From Chitinophaga ginsengisoli (GTDB lineage: Bacteria > Bacteroidota > Bacteroidia > Chitinophagales > Chitinophagaceae): 64,000 nt of DNA. The stretch spans positions 273,882-337,881 of the forward strand of contig NZ_PYGK01000008.1 of the NCBI RefSeq assembly GCF_003014595.1, read 5' to 3'. The notes beneath the pieces were generated by a model. That model did not search any database. It saw only the letters and a list, made by a program, of their open reading frames with translations, and had not been told where the DNA came from. The position numbers and the translations under genes are program-made. The first letter of the stretch is position 1. Each line of letters starts with the position of its first letter. Below, piece after piece: positions 25,895 through 34,583 of the stretch.

Positions 25895-28027
25895 TCAGTG
25901 CTTAAGTTTATGCTGTAGCACAACTACCGACCGGGCATCGACATTTATCACTCCCTCGCCGGCATATACTTCTTCTCCGGCTTTTACCTGCAGATCTTTT
26001 GTATCCAGCATCTTCTTCCAGTTATGACCATATTTTTCATGTGGTAACCTGAAGTCAAGTGGTTCATAATGTGCATTGAAAATAATATAGAAGCTATCAT
26101 CCACTATCTGCTCTCCTTTCGGACCGGAAACATGCAGTCCTTTTCCGTTAAAGAATACGGCCATAGACTTTGCGAAATCGTGACTCCAGTGTTCATCAGA
26201 CATTTCAGCTCCATCCGGCAGGAACCAGGCAATATCCTCCAGGCCGATCCCCTTAATAGGCTGCCCCTGGAACCAACGCCGGCGACAGAAGGCAGGATGT
26301 GCTTTCCGCAGTGCGATCAGCTGACGGGTAAACTGCAACAGATCATTATCCCTCTCTTTCCAGTTAAGCCATGACAGCTCATTATCCTGACAATACCCGT
26401 TATTGTTACCCTGCTGGGTACGGCCAAATTCATCACCCGCCAGGATCATGGGAACACCTTGTGACAATAACAGTGTGGCGAAGAAATTGCGTTGTTGCCT
26501 GCGTCTCAGGGTCAGCACGGCCTCATCCTGCGTAGGCCCTTCTGCTCCACAATTCCAGGACCGGTTATGGTCCTCTCCATCTCTATTGTCATCGAGGTTA
26601 GCCTCATTATGTTTATCATTGTAAGAGACCAGGTCGTGTAGTGTAAAACCATCGTGTGCTGTGACGAAGTTGATACTGGCGGTTGGACTACGGTAATCAT
26701 TCTTGTAAAGGTCAGAACTGCCGGTAAACCTTTCGGCAAACTCACCCAGCATACTGTCAGCCCCTCTCCAGTAGTCCCGGATACAGTCCCTGTACTTGCC
26801 ATTCCATTCAGCCCATCCTGGCGGGAATTTACCTACCTGGTAACCATCTTCGCCAATGTCCCAGGGCTCTGCTATCAGTTTCACCTGTGAGATAATGGGA
26901 TCCTGGTAGATAATATCAAAGAAGGCACTCAGGCGGTTCACCTCATGCAGTTCCCGGGCCAGGGCAGCTGCCAGGTCAAAACGGAATCCATCCACATGCA
27001 TATCCAGTACCCAGTAGCGCAAGCTGTCCATCATCAACCTTAACACGTTAGGCAGGTAGGCATTTAATGTGTTACCGGTGCCTGTGTAGTCCATATAGAA
27101 GCGTTTGTCTTCCGTAAGCCGGTAATAAGATGCATTGTCAATCCCCCGGAAGGATAAAGTAGGCCCAAGGTGATTGCCCTCTCCTGTATGATTATACACC
27201 ACATCCAGGATCACCTCTATGCCAGCCCGATGTAGTGCTTTTACCAGCTGCTTGAATTCGGTCACCTGTTGCCCCAGTACTCCGCTTGCCGCATATCTGG
27301 CGTCAGGCGCAAAGAAGCCAATAGTATTATATCCCCAGTAATTGGTCAATCCCTTATCCACCAGGTGCCTGTCTGCTACAAAGTGGTGTACCGGCATCAG
27401 TTCAACAGCTGTAATACCCAATTCTTTCAGATAATTGATAGTAACAGGATGCGCCATTCCGGCATAGGTACCTCTTATCTCTTCCGGTATATCCGGATGT
27501 TGTTTGGTAAACCCTTTCACATGTGCTTCGTAGATGATGGATTCGTTATAAGGTATCCTGGGCGGCTCATCTCCTTCCCAATCGAAATGATCATCTATTA
27601 CGACACACTTGGGAATGAACGGTACGCTATCTACATCACTGAAGCTCAGGTCTTCCTCCGGATCGCCCATTTTATAGCCAAATAAAGCATCACTCCAGTT
27701 GATCGTACCGGCAATAGCTTTGGCATAAGGATCTATCAATAATTTCTTCGGATTGAAACGATGTCCGTTCTGTGGTTCATATGGACCATGTACACGGTAT
27801 CCATACAGCTGCCCTGGTTTTACGTCCGGCAGATAACAATGCCATACCTGGTGAGACCGCTCTTTGATCATTACCTTCACCGCTTCCACCTCATCATCAG
27901 TGGAATTAAATAAACATAATTCTACTCCTGTAGCATTATCCGCATACAGGGCAAAATTCACTCCTTTACCGTCCCAGGTAGCGCCTAATGGATAAGGACT
28001 TCCAGGATAAACAACAGTTTGGTTCAT
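25895..28027 (-). CDS. glgX: Glycogen debranching enzyme, GlgX/isoamylase type
   Basis: This is a 710-residue enzyme from the ATG at 28027; a start seven codons upstream is less likely. It hydrolyses alpha-1,6 branch points of glycogen or malto-oligosaccharides. An N-terminal CBM48 domain (PYPLGATWDGKGVNFALYAD) precedes the GH13 barrel. Catalytic residues are the nucleophile Asp in HVDGFRFDLAAAL, the acid Glu in LIAEPWDIGEDGYQVG and the transition-state Asp in NFVTAHDGFTLHD. The GlgX-specific EANLDDNRDGEDHNRSWNCG follows. It supplies linear maltodextrins to the trehalose-forming enzymes encoded next door, which fits the usual TreX-TreY-TreZ clustering. In that context it could equally be called TreX. 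Confidence 0.9.
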   Translation of the reverse strand: MNQTVVYPGSPYPLGATWDGKGVNFALYADNATGVELCLFNSTDDEVEAVKVMIKERSHQVWHCYLPDVKPGQLYGYRVHGPYEPQNGHRFNPKKLLIDPYAKAIAGTINWSDALFGYKMGDPEEDLSFSDVDSVPFIPKCVVIDDHFDWEGDEPPRIPYNESIIYEAHVKGFTKQHPDIPEEIRGTYAGMAHPVTINYLKELGITAVELMPVHHFVADRHLVDKGLTNYWGYNTIGFFAPDARYAASGVLGQQVTEFKQLVKALHRAGIEVILDVVYNHTGEGNHLGPTLSFRGIDNASYYRLTEDKRFYMDYTGTGNTLNAYLPNVLRLMMDSLRYWVLDMHVDGFRFDLAAALARELHEVNRLSAFFDIIYQDPIISQVKLIAEPWDIGEDGYQVGKFPPGWAEWNGKYRDCIRDYWRGADSMLGEFAERFTGSSDLYKNDYRSPTASINFVTAHDGFTLHDLVSYNDKHNEANLDDNRDGEDHNRSWNCGAEGPTQDEAVLTLRRRQQRNFFATLLLSQGVPMILAGDEFGRTQQGNNNGYCQDNELSWLNWKERDNDLLQFTRQLIALRKAHPAFCRRRWFQGQPIKGIGLEDIAWFLPDGAEMSDEHWSHDFAKSMAVFFNGKGLHVSGPKGEQIVDDSFYIIFNAHYEPLDFRLPHEKYGHNWKKMLDTKDLQVKAGEEVYAGEGVINVDARSVVVLQHKLKH

Positions 28028-28047
28028 AATGGATGATTGGCCTCCCA

Positions 28048-28076
28048 CTTTCTCTTCCCGCTGTCAGGAAGAGAAA
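28048..28076 (-). terminator. Hairpin between the GH13 glucosidase and GlgX genes
   Basis: CTTTCTCTTCC and GGAAGAGAAAG form an 11-bp stem with a short loop between the stop of the glucosidase gene and the start of glgX. It lacks a T-run and may instead be an mRNA-processing or attenuating hairpin. Confidence 0.45.
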
Positions 28077-28106
28077 GCCAGGAGTGTTATTTACTTAATC
28101 AAATTT

Positions 28107-29924
28107 TCAGATAGCGAGTTCATTTGATTCCATGCTTGAGTTTTCTTCTTTTATTTTCCTGGCAGGCAGTTCTTCACTATTAGCCTGCGCTTCGTCTGCC
28201 AGTGGAGGCAGATCTGTTGGCAGCGGACCAAATATCAGCGCCTGATAAGGCGACAGTGTTACTTCGTTATTCTCAAGCCTGAATGAGAGCATATTATTTA
28301 CCAGAGGTTCGGTACCGATGTCCAGCACGAATGGTATTTTGTACAACACTTCCTCTTTTGAAAAGTTGAGTACGACGAGCAGCTTTTCTTCATCCAGTGT
28401 ACGGGTATAAGTATATACCTGCGGATGATCCGGATCCAATAGTTCATATACACCATATGTGAGCACTGGCTTGTGTTTCCGTAGCAACACCAGTTGACGA
28501 AAATACTGAAGGACGGATCGTTCATCTTTCTCCTGGAGGGCAGCATTGATGAATTTATAGTTATCATTGATCTTCAGCCAGGGCTTTCCGGTAGTAAAAC
28601 CAGCATTGGAAGATTCATCCCATTGAAAGGGTGTCCTGCCATTGTCCCTGCCCGTTATCTGAGCATCTTTTAGAAAATGTTCAGTATCTCCTCCCTGACT
28701 TTTCACATACTTGTACATATTGATCGTCTCAATATCCTTGTAGTCTTCGATTTTCTCAAAGCGGATATTGGTCATGCCCAATTCATCACCGTAATAGAAA
28801 ATAGGAGTAGCTCTCATCGTGAGCAGGAAAGTAATCAGCAGCTTCGCAGAAATCTCACGGTATTGCTCCTCATCATTACCCCAACGGCTTACCATACGTG
28901 GCTGATCATGATTACCGAGATAGATTGTTCCCCAGCCCTCCTCTTCGAATACTTTATCCCAGTCTGTATATAGTTGCTTGAATTTTTTCAGGTTCAGTCC
29001 TCCGGGTTCCAGCCGTTTATACCCTTCCTTTGCAAAGCCCAGTTGCACACCTTCAAAGTGGTACAACATATGTAACTCTTTACGATCTTCTTTTACAAAC
29101 TGTAATGCTTCGTCTTTGCTGATACCGGAGGCTTCTGCAAGTGTTACTACATCGGGTCTTTCAAGTGTCTCACGGTGCATTTCCTGCAGATACTCATGCA
29201 GATGGGGCCCATGTGCGTAATAGTTGGCCCAGTCTGATTTATATTTCTCCTTTACGAGTTTGTCCACCTCAGGCCAGGAAGTATCTTTTGAGATATAGCA
29301 GATGGCGTCCATTCTGAATCCATCTACTCCTTTATCAAACCAGAAACGCATTACATCATAGATGGCTTTACGCACATCCGGATTCTCCCAGTTGAGATCC
29401 GGCATTTTTTCTGAGAAATAATGAAGATAATAAGAGTCGGTAGCCTTATTATAGGTCCATGCATCACCTCTTGGATCAAAGTGACTATACCTGTGAGGTG
29501 GCTTCCCTTTTTCGGCCGGCCACCAGTGATAATATTTATAGTAAGGGTTTTTCCTTGATTTCCTCGCCTCAGTGAACCAGGGGTGTTCATCACTGGTATG
29601 GTTCACGATAAGATCCAGCATCAGACGGATCTTCCGATCGTGCAATCCTTTTATCAGTGTATCCAAATCCTCCATTGTACCCATCTCCTTCATGACATCG
29701 TAAAAATCACTGATATCATATCCATTATCATCATTGGGTGATTTATAGATAGGATTTATCCAGACCATATCTATACCCAGACTTTTTATATAGTCCAGTT
29801 TTGATATGATGCCCTGCAGATCTCCAATACCATCACCATTGCTATCTTTAAAACTCCATGGATAGATCTGATAAATGATAGATTCCTTCCACCAGTTTTT
29901 ATCCCTGACTACTTTATTTGACAT
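28107..29924 (-). CDS. GH13 alpha-glucosidase / oligo-1,6-glucosidase
   Basis: This encodes 605 residues from the ATG at 29924. The frame is open 63 codons further upstream, but the family begins at KNWWKESIIYQIYPWSFKD. It is a complete GH13 barrel: calcium-like loop SNGDGIGDLQGI, motif I DLIVNHTSDEHPWF, nucleophile Asp in VDGFRMDAI, acid Glu in VTLAEASGI, and Asp in YLGNHDQPR. Oligo-1,6-glucosidase, alpha-glucosidase and trehalose-6-phosphate hydrolase share these features and cannot be told apart here. It probably trims short alpha-glucans in the cytoplasm. It has an unusual acidic C-terminal extension (PPLADEAQANSEELPARKIK). It is divergent from treZ. Confidence 0.85.
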   Translation of the reverse strand: MSNKVVRDKNWWKESIIYQIYPWSFKDSNGDGIGDLQGIISKLDYIKSLGIDMVWINPIYKSPNDDNGYDISDFYDVMKEMGTMEDLDTLIKGLHDRKIRLMLDLIVNHTSDEHPWFTEARKSRKNPYYKYYHWWPAEKGKPPHRYSHFDPRGDAWTYNKATDSYYLHYFSEKMPDLNWENPDVRKAIYDVMRFWFDKGVDGFRMDAICYISKDTSWPEVDKLVKEKYKSDWANYYAHGPHLHEYLQEMHRETLERPDVVTLAEASGISKDEALQFVKEDRKELHMLYHFEGVQLGFAKEGYKRLEPGGLNLKKFKQLYTDWDKVFEEEGWGTIYLGNHDQPRMVSRWGNDEEQYREISAKLLITFLLTMRATPIFYYGDELGMTNIRFEKIEDYKDIETINMYKYVKSQGGDTEHFLKDAQITGRDNGRTPFQWDESSNAGFTTGKPWLKINDNYKFINAALQEKDERSVLQYFRQLVLLRKHKPVLTYGVYELLDPDHPQVYTYTRTLDEEKLLVVLNFSKEEVLYKIPFVLDIGTEPLVNNMLSFRLENNEVTLSPYQALIFGPLPTDLPPLADEAQANSEELPARKIKEENSSMESNELAI

Positions 29925-30133
29925 AGATCTACATTTCGGGTTAATGCTTTTCTTTTCTGCAAAAATCCTGCACAGGTCAAATCTGCCACATGAATATTGA
30001 AAGAGATCAGTTTTTACCTCCAGACTGTAGAAATTCCGTCGCATTCTTTCCACATTATAGGCGATACCTATCTGGGCGTTCAGGTGCTGTTTATGCTGGC
30101 ATATTATTTTCACTTTACCTGCAAAAAATTACA

Positions 30134-31960
30134 TTGACAAGTAACTATACTTTTGCCGGGGCTGCTTTGCTGCCTGGTGGCATATGTAAATTCAGTGTTT
30201 GGGCGCCCTTCAGGAAACAAATGGTATTATCTGTTTTACAGCCTCAACAGGCATCGTATCCTATGGTACGTGATGATCATGGCTACTGGCATGTAGAGGT
30301 AGATAATGTACAGGCAGGCACACATTATAAATATATACCTGACGATGGGCATCCACTTCCTGACCCTGCTTCCCGCTCTCAACCCGAGGGAGTGCACGGT
30401 CCATCCGAAGTAATAGATACCCATTTTGAATGGACAGACCATTCATGGACAGGGCTGGCTTTGCATGAGCTGGTTATTTATGAACTTCATACAGGGACCT
30501 TCTCTCCGACTCATGATTTCCAAGGTATCATTGATCGCCTGGAATATCTGCGTTCTCTGGGCATTACAGCCATTGAGATCATGCCCGTTGCACAATTCCC
30601 TGGTAGTCGTAACTGGGGATATGATGGCGTGTATCCATTCGCTGTACAGCATTCATATGGTGGTGTAAATGGGTTAAAGCGACTTGTTAATACAGCACAT
30701 CAGCATGGCATTGCTGTGATACTGGATGTAGTGTATAATCATCTGGGACCAGAGGGTAATTATTTCTCACAATATGGTCCATGGTTCACAGAGAAATACA
30801 AAACACCCTGGGGGCCGGCGCTCAACTTTGACGACGCCTGGTGCGATGCCGTGAGAGGCTATTACATACAGAATGCCTTAATGTGGTTGGACGAGTTTCA
30901 TATAGATGGATTAAGAATGGATGCAGTACATGCCATCTGGGATTGTAGCGCAAAACACTTTACGGCCGAGTTATCTGAAAAAGTGGACGAACTGCAAGCC
31001 ATCCTGAACAAAAAGAAACTGCTTATTGCAGAAATAGATCTGAATAGTCCGCGGTATATCACTCCCCGCCAGGAAGGTGGCTATGGCATGCATGCGCAGT
31101 GGATAGATGAGTTTCACCATGCATTACGTAGCATGTTAACAGGTGATTTAAATGGCTATTATGCAGACTTCGGCGGGCTGGCCCCATTAGCGAAGTCATT
31201 TCGTGATTCATATGTATACACCGGACAATATTCCACCGTACGTAAAAGGAACTTCGGCGTTTATCCTACAGAAAGGGATTACCACCAATTTATTGTTTTT
31301 GCGCAGAACCATGACCAAATCGGTAACCGTATGCTGGGTGAGCGGTTGAACACCCTGATATCTTTCGAGGCACAAAAGCTGGCAGCAGCTGTTTTACTGC
31401 TATCGCCCCATGTCCCTATGCTGTTCATGGGAGAGGAATATGGAGAAACAAAGCCTTTTCAGTTCTTCACCAGCCACAGTGATAAAGATCTGATAGCAGC
31501 AGTCACAGAGGGCCGCAGAAAAGAGTTTGCTTCCTTTGCCTGGGAAGGCGAAGTACCTGATCCACAATCCGCCGACACTTTCAACAGCTGTCTACTCAAT
31601 TGGGAAGCGGCGTCTGAAATAGCTAATCCATTAACGGAGCTATACCGTTTTCTGATTGCTTTCAGAAGAACAAGGCAGGCAATGCAGTATACTTCCCGCA
31701 ACAGTGTAAAGGTGTATACACCGTCAACACATTTATTGGTAGTAAAACGTTCCGGCCCAAAAGATACACTGCTATTGCTTTTCAATTTCAGCGAACAATC
31801 AGCGCAATACGTATATCACCAGGAAGGATCACTGGAGAAAAAATTCGACTCCGCAGCAGCTGTGTGGAATGGGCCAGGCAGTGAAGCTCCAGATCAGGTA
31901 ACATCACCAATAACCATTTCATTACAACCATACTCAGCTATTGTATATGAAGTCAAATAA
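30134..31960 (+). CDS. treZ: Malto-oligosyltrehalose trehalohydrolase TreZ
   Basis: This cytoplasmic enzyme releases trehalose from maltooligosyl-trehalose. The start is placed at a TTG (30134), giving TSNYTFAGAALLPGGICKFS, which is where the family's N-terminal CBM48-like domain begins. The ATG at 29990 would add 48 residues unlike the family. The GH13 core has nucleophile Asp in FHIDGLRMDAVHAI, Glu in LLIAEIDLNSPRY and Asp in FAQNHDQIGNR. The TreZ-typical MFMGEEYGETKPFQFF follows. It overlaps the treY start by 14 bp, so the two enzymes of the maltodextrin-to-trehalose route are co-translated. Confidence 0.9.
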   Translation: MTSNYTFAGAALLPGGICKFSVWAPFRKQMVLSVLQPQQASYPMVRDDHGYWHVEVDNVQAGTHYKYIPDDGHPLPDPASRSQPEGVHGPSEVIDTHFEWTDHSWTGLALHELVIYELHTGTFSPTHDFQGIIDRLEYLRSLGITAIEIMPVAQFPGSRNWGYDGVYPFAVQHSYGGVNGLKRLVNTAHQHGIAVILDVVYNHLGPEGNYFSQYGPWFTEKYKTPWGPALNFDDAWCDAVRGYYIQNALMWLDEFHIDGLRMDAVHAIWDCSAKHFTAELSEKVDELQAILNKKKLLIAEIDLNSPRYITPRQEGGYGMHAQWIDEFHHALRSMLTGDLNGYYADFGGLAPLAKSFRDSYVYTGQYSTVRKRNFGVYPTERDYHQFIVFAQNHDQIGNRMLGERLNTLISFEAQKLAAAVLLLSPHVPMLFMGEEYGETKPFQFFTSHSDKDLIAAVTEGRRKEFASFAWEGEVPDPQSADTFNSCLLNWEAASEIANPLTELYRFLIAFRRTRQAMQYTSRNSVKVYTPSTHLLVVKRSGPKDTLLLLFNFSEQSAQYVYHQEGSLEKKFDSAAAVWNGPGSEAPDQVTSPITISLQPYSAIVYEVK

Positions 31961-34583
31961 TCCGCCTTCTGCTACTTACCGTTTGCAATTACACGCAGGC
32001 TTTACATTTGAGGCGTTAAAAGATATCCTGGATTATCTCCATCTGCTTGGCATTTCTACTGTGTATGCCTCGCCTATATTTACAGCTACACCTGGCAGTA
32101 TGCATGGTTATGATGTAACGGAGCCTCACCAGATCAATCCTGCTATTGGTACCATCGATCAGTTGCGTGAGATAAAGAAGATATTACAGCAGAAGGGCAT
32201 GAGCTGGCTGCAGGATATAGTACCTAATCATATGGCTTTTCATCCATTCAATACCCGTTTGTATGATGTAATGGAGAGAGGTCCGTTGTCGCCATATTAT
32301 GAGTATTTCGATATAGACTGGCAGCATCCCTCACCTGAACTATCGGGTAAGGTGATGGCCCCGTTCTTAGGGAAGCCATTGGAAACGTGTATCGCCGATG
32401 ATGAAATCAAACTGGTATTAACGGATCAGGGATATGCTATCAGCTATTTTGAACAGGTATATCCGCTGTCTATCTCTGCCTATGATGTACTTCAATCTGT
32501 ATTGGCAGATAGCGATGCCATACCGGCACATACTTTACTGGATGCACTTTACCAGCAAGCCACTTCAGGAGCAAGCCTGAAAAACTGGCAGCAGGCGAAA
32601 CATCAATTATATGCACAAACTAATCGGGCCTTGCTGGAAGGAATTGTCTCCCGGGTGAATAATGATAAAGCACTGCTGACAACACTTATGACAGAGCAGT
32701 ACTACTATTTATTCAACTGGCAGGAAGCTGACAAACGAATCAATTACCGTCGCTTCTTTACTGTCAATGAGCTGATTACGCTTAGGATGGAATTGCCCGC
32801 TGTTTTTGACGAATATCATACATTCCTGCACGGTCTTTACAGGGAGGAACTGATACAGGGACTCCGTATTGATCATATAGACGGCCTACGTGACCCCGCT
32901 GCTTATATTGAACGTCTGCGAATGTTGTTCGGAAGTAATTGTTATATCATTGCTGAAAAGATCCTGGAAAATCAGGAAACACTGCCATCCGACTGGGCAT
33001 TGCAGGGCACAAGTGGATATGAATTCCTATCCCTTACGAATCATTTACTGGCCAATTCCACAGGTGAGCAGCAGCTGGTATCATTCTACAACGAGCTACT
33101 GCCTGATATGGCTAATTATAATGACCTTGTTTACGAGAAAAAAAGGCTGATTTTAGAGCGATATATGGGTGGCGAATGGGACAACCTCGTCCGTTACTGT
33201 TATACCTTAAAATTGGCAGATGCACGCACTAATCGCGAACAACTGAAAGAAGCGCTTGCCCTGTTTATTGCCTGTCTGCCGGTTTACCGCCTCTACCCTT
33301 CCCAATGGCCGCTAAACGATTATACGCAGGAGGTTCTCAAAGACACCTTTGCAAAAATCCGGTCCTTTAACCGCATCGCAGAAGCGGAGATAGCATTACT
33401 GGAATCCCTCTGGGATGATATTACTGAAACAGAGAAAGCACACAATAGGGTGCTTTACCTACAGCGGTTAATGCAATTTACAGGTGCTATAATGGCCAAA
33501 GGCGTAGAGGATACCACTTTCTATGTATACAATGCCCTGCTTTCGCATAATGAGGTAGGCGACAGTCCGGCGACAGAAGGTTTTTCCGTGAATACCTTTC
33601 ACCAGCAATTGCTTGCCCGGCAACAGCATACTGCCTGTTCCCTGAATGCCACCTCTACTCATGATACCAAACGCGGTGAAGACGCGCGTATACGTCTGAA
33701 TATGCTCTCTCTTATGCCACATGACTGGCGACTACAGGTTCAAGAATGGAGGGAATTAAACCGGCCTTATATCAATACCCTTACACCAGACGATGAGTAT
33801 TTCATTTATCAGTCCATTATTGCAGGTTTTCCTGCGGATGGTATTGTGACACCAGTCTACATTGAGCGGTTACAGCAGTACTTCATCAAAGCTGTCCGGG
33901 AAGGGAAACTAACCTCGTCCTGGGCTTCTCCAGAAGATGCATATGAAAACGATGGTACCGCCTTTATTCGGCAAATACTGACAGATGAAGCTGGCTTCCT
34001 GGCAACTGTCCGCAGTCTCCTTGACAGGATCAATCATTATGCTTTTACCAGCTCCCTGGCCCAGGTGCTGATCAAAATAACCGCTCCCGGTATTCCGGAC
34101 ATTTACCAGGGTTGCGAACTTTGGGATTACAGCTATGTAGATCCGGATAATCGCCTACCCGTAGATTATACTATTCGTAAACAATGTCTCGAAACGATCA
34201 TTGCAAAAGAAAAGACACCAGGGTTCTTTGACTACTTATCAGAACACCGGCAAGAGGGATTGGAAAAATTATTTGTGACATGGAAGGCACTGAACTTCCG
34301 CCGCGCACATGCTGACCTCTTCCTGGAAGGAGATTATCTTCCCTTACAATCCAGTTCGGGGAAGATCGTGGCATATGCCAGGGTACAAAAGCAACAATGG
34401 GTGATCGTCATTGTCCCGCTTCCCGGAGAACCGGATACGACAGCGTTTGTATTTTTACCAACAGGCGCACCTATAGTATGGCAGAACATTTTCACCCGTG
34501 AAATGTTAGAAAATAAGGGACAGATATTAGTGGCAGATGTGTTTAAAACTTTTCCAATAGGACTGCTGACAAATGAAATTTGA
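31947..34583 (+). CDS. treY: Malto-oligosyltrehalose synthase TreY
   Basis: This 878-residue enzyme (from the ATG at 31947) rearranges the reducing-end alpha-1,4 bond of a maltodextrin into an alpha,alpha-1,1 bond. The N-terminus (PSATYRLQLHAGFTFEALKD, then ISTVYASPIFTATPGSMHGY) is diagnostic. Catalytic residues are Asp in QGLRIDHIDGLRDP, Glu in YIIAEKILENQE and Asp in ATSTHDTKRGEDAR. The long inserted helical domains between ~200 and ~560 are normal for TreY. It ends 62 bp before the tRNA-Leu gene. Its 3' end is overlapped on the other strand by the tail of the recombinase reading frame. Confidence 0.92.
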   Translation: MKSNNPPSATYRLQLHAGFTFEALKDILDYLHLLGISTVYASPIFTATPGSMHGYDVTEPHQINPAIGTIDQLREIKKILQQKGMSWLQDIVPNHMAFHPFNTRLYDVMERGPLSPYYEYFDIDWQHPSPELSGKVMAPFLGKPLETCIADDEIKLVLTDQGYAISYFEQVYPLSISAYDVLQSVLADSDAIPAHTLLDALYQQATSGASLKNWQQAKHQLYAQTNRALLEGIVSRVNNDKALLTTLMTEQYYYLFNWQEADKRINYRRFFTVNELITLRMELPAVFDEYHTFLHGLYREELIQGLRIDHIDGLRDPAAYIERLRMLFGSNCYIIAEKILENQETLPSDWALQGTSGYEFLSLTNHLLANSTGEQQLVSFYNELLPDMANYNDLVYEKKRLILERYMGGEWDNLVRYCYTLKLADARTNREQLKEALALFIACLPVYRLYPSQWPLNDYTQEVLKDTFAKIRSFNRIAEAEIALLESLWDDITETEKAHNRVLYLQRLMQFTGAIMAKGVEDTTFYVYNALLSHNEVGDSPATEGFSVNTFHQQLLARQQHTACSLNATSTHDTKRGEDARIRLNMLSLMPHDWRLQVQEWRELNRPYINTLTPDDEYFIYQSIIAGFPADGIVTPVYIERLQQYFIKAVREGKLTSSWASPEDAYENDGTAFIRQILTDEAGFLATVRSLLDRINHYAFTSSLAQVLIKITAPGIPDIYQGCELWDYSYVDPDNRLPVDYTIRKQCLETIIAKEKTPGFFDYLSEHRQEGLEKLFVTWKALNFRRAHADLFLEGDYLPLQSSSGKIVAYARVQKQQWVIVIVPLPGEPDTTAFVFLPTGAPIVWQNIFTREMLENKGQILVADVFKTFPIGLLTNEI

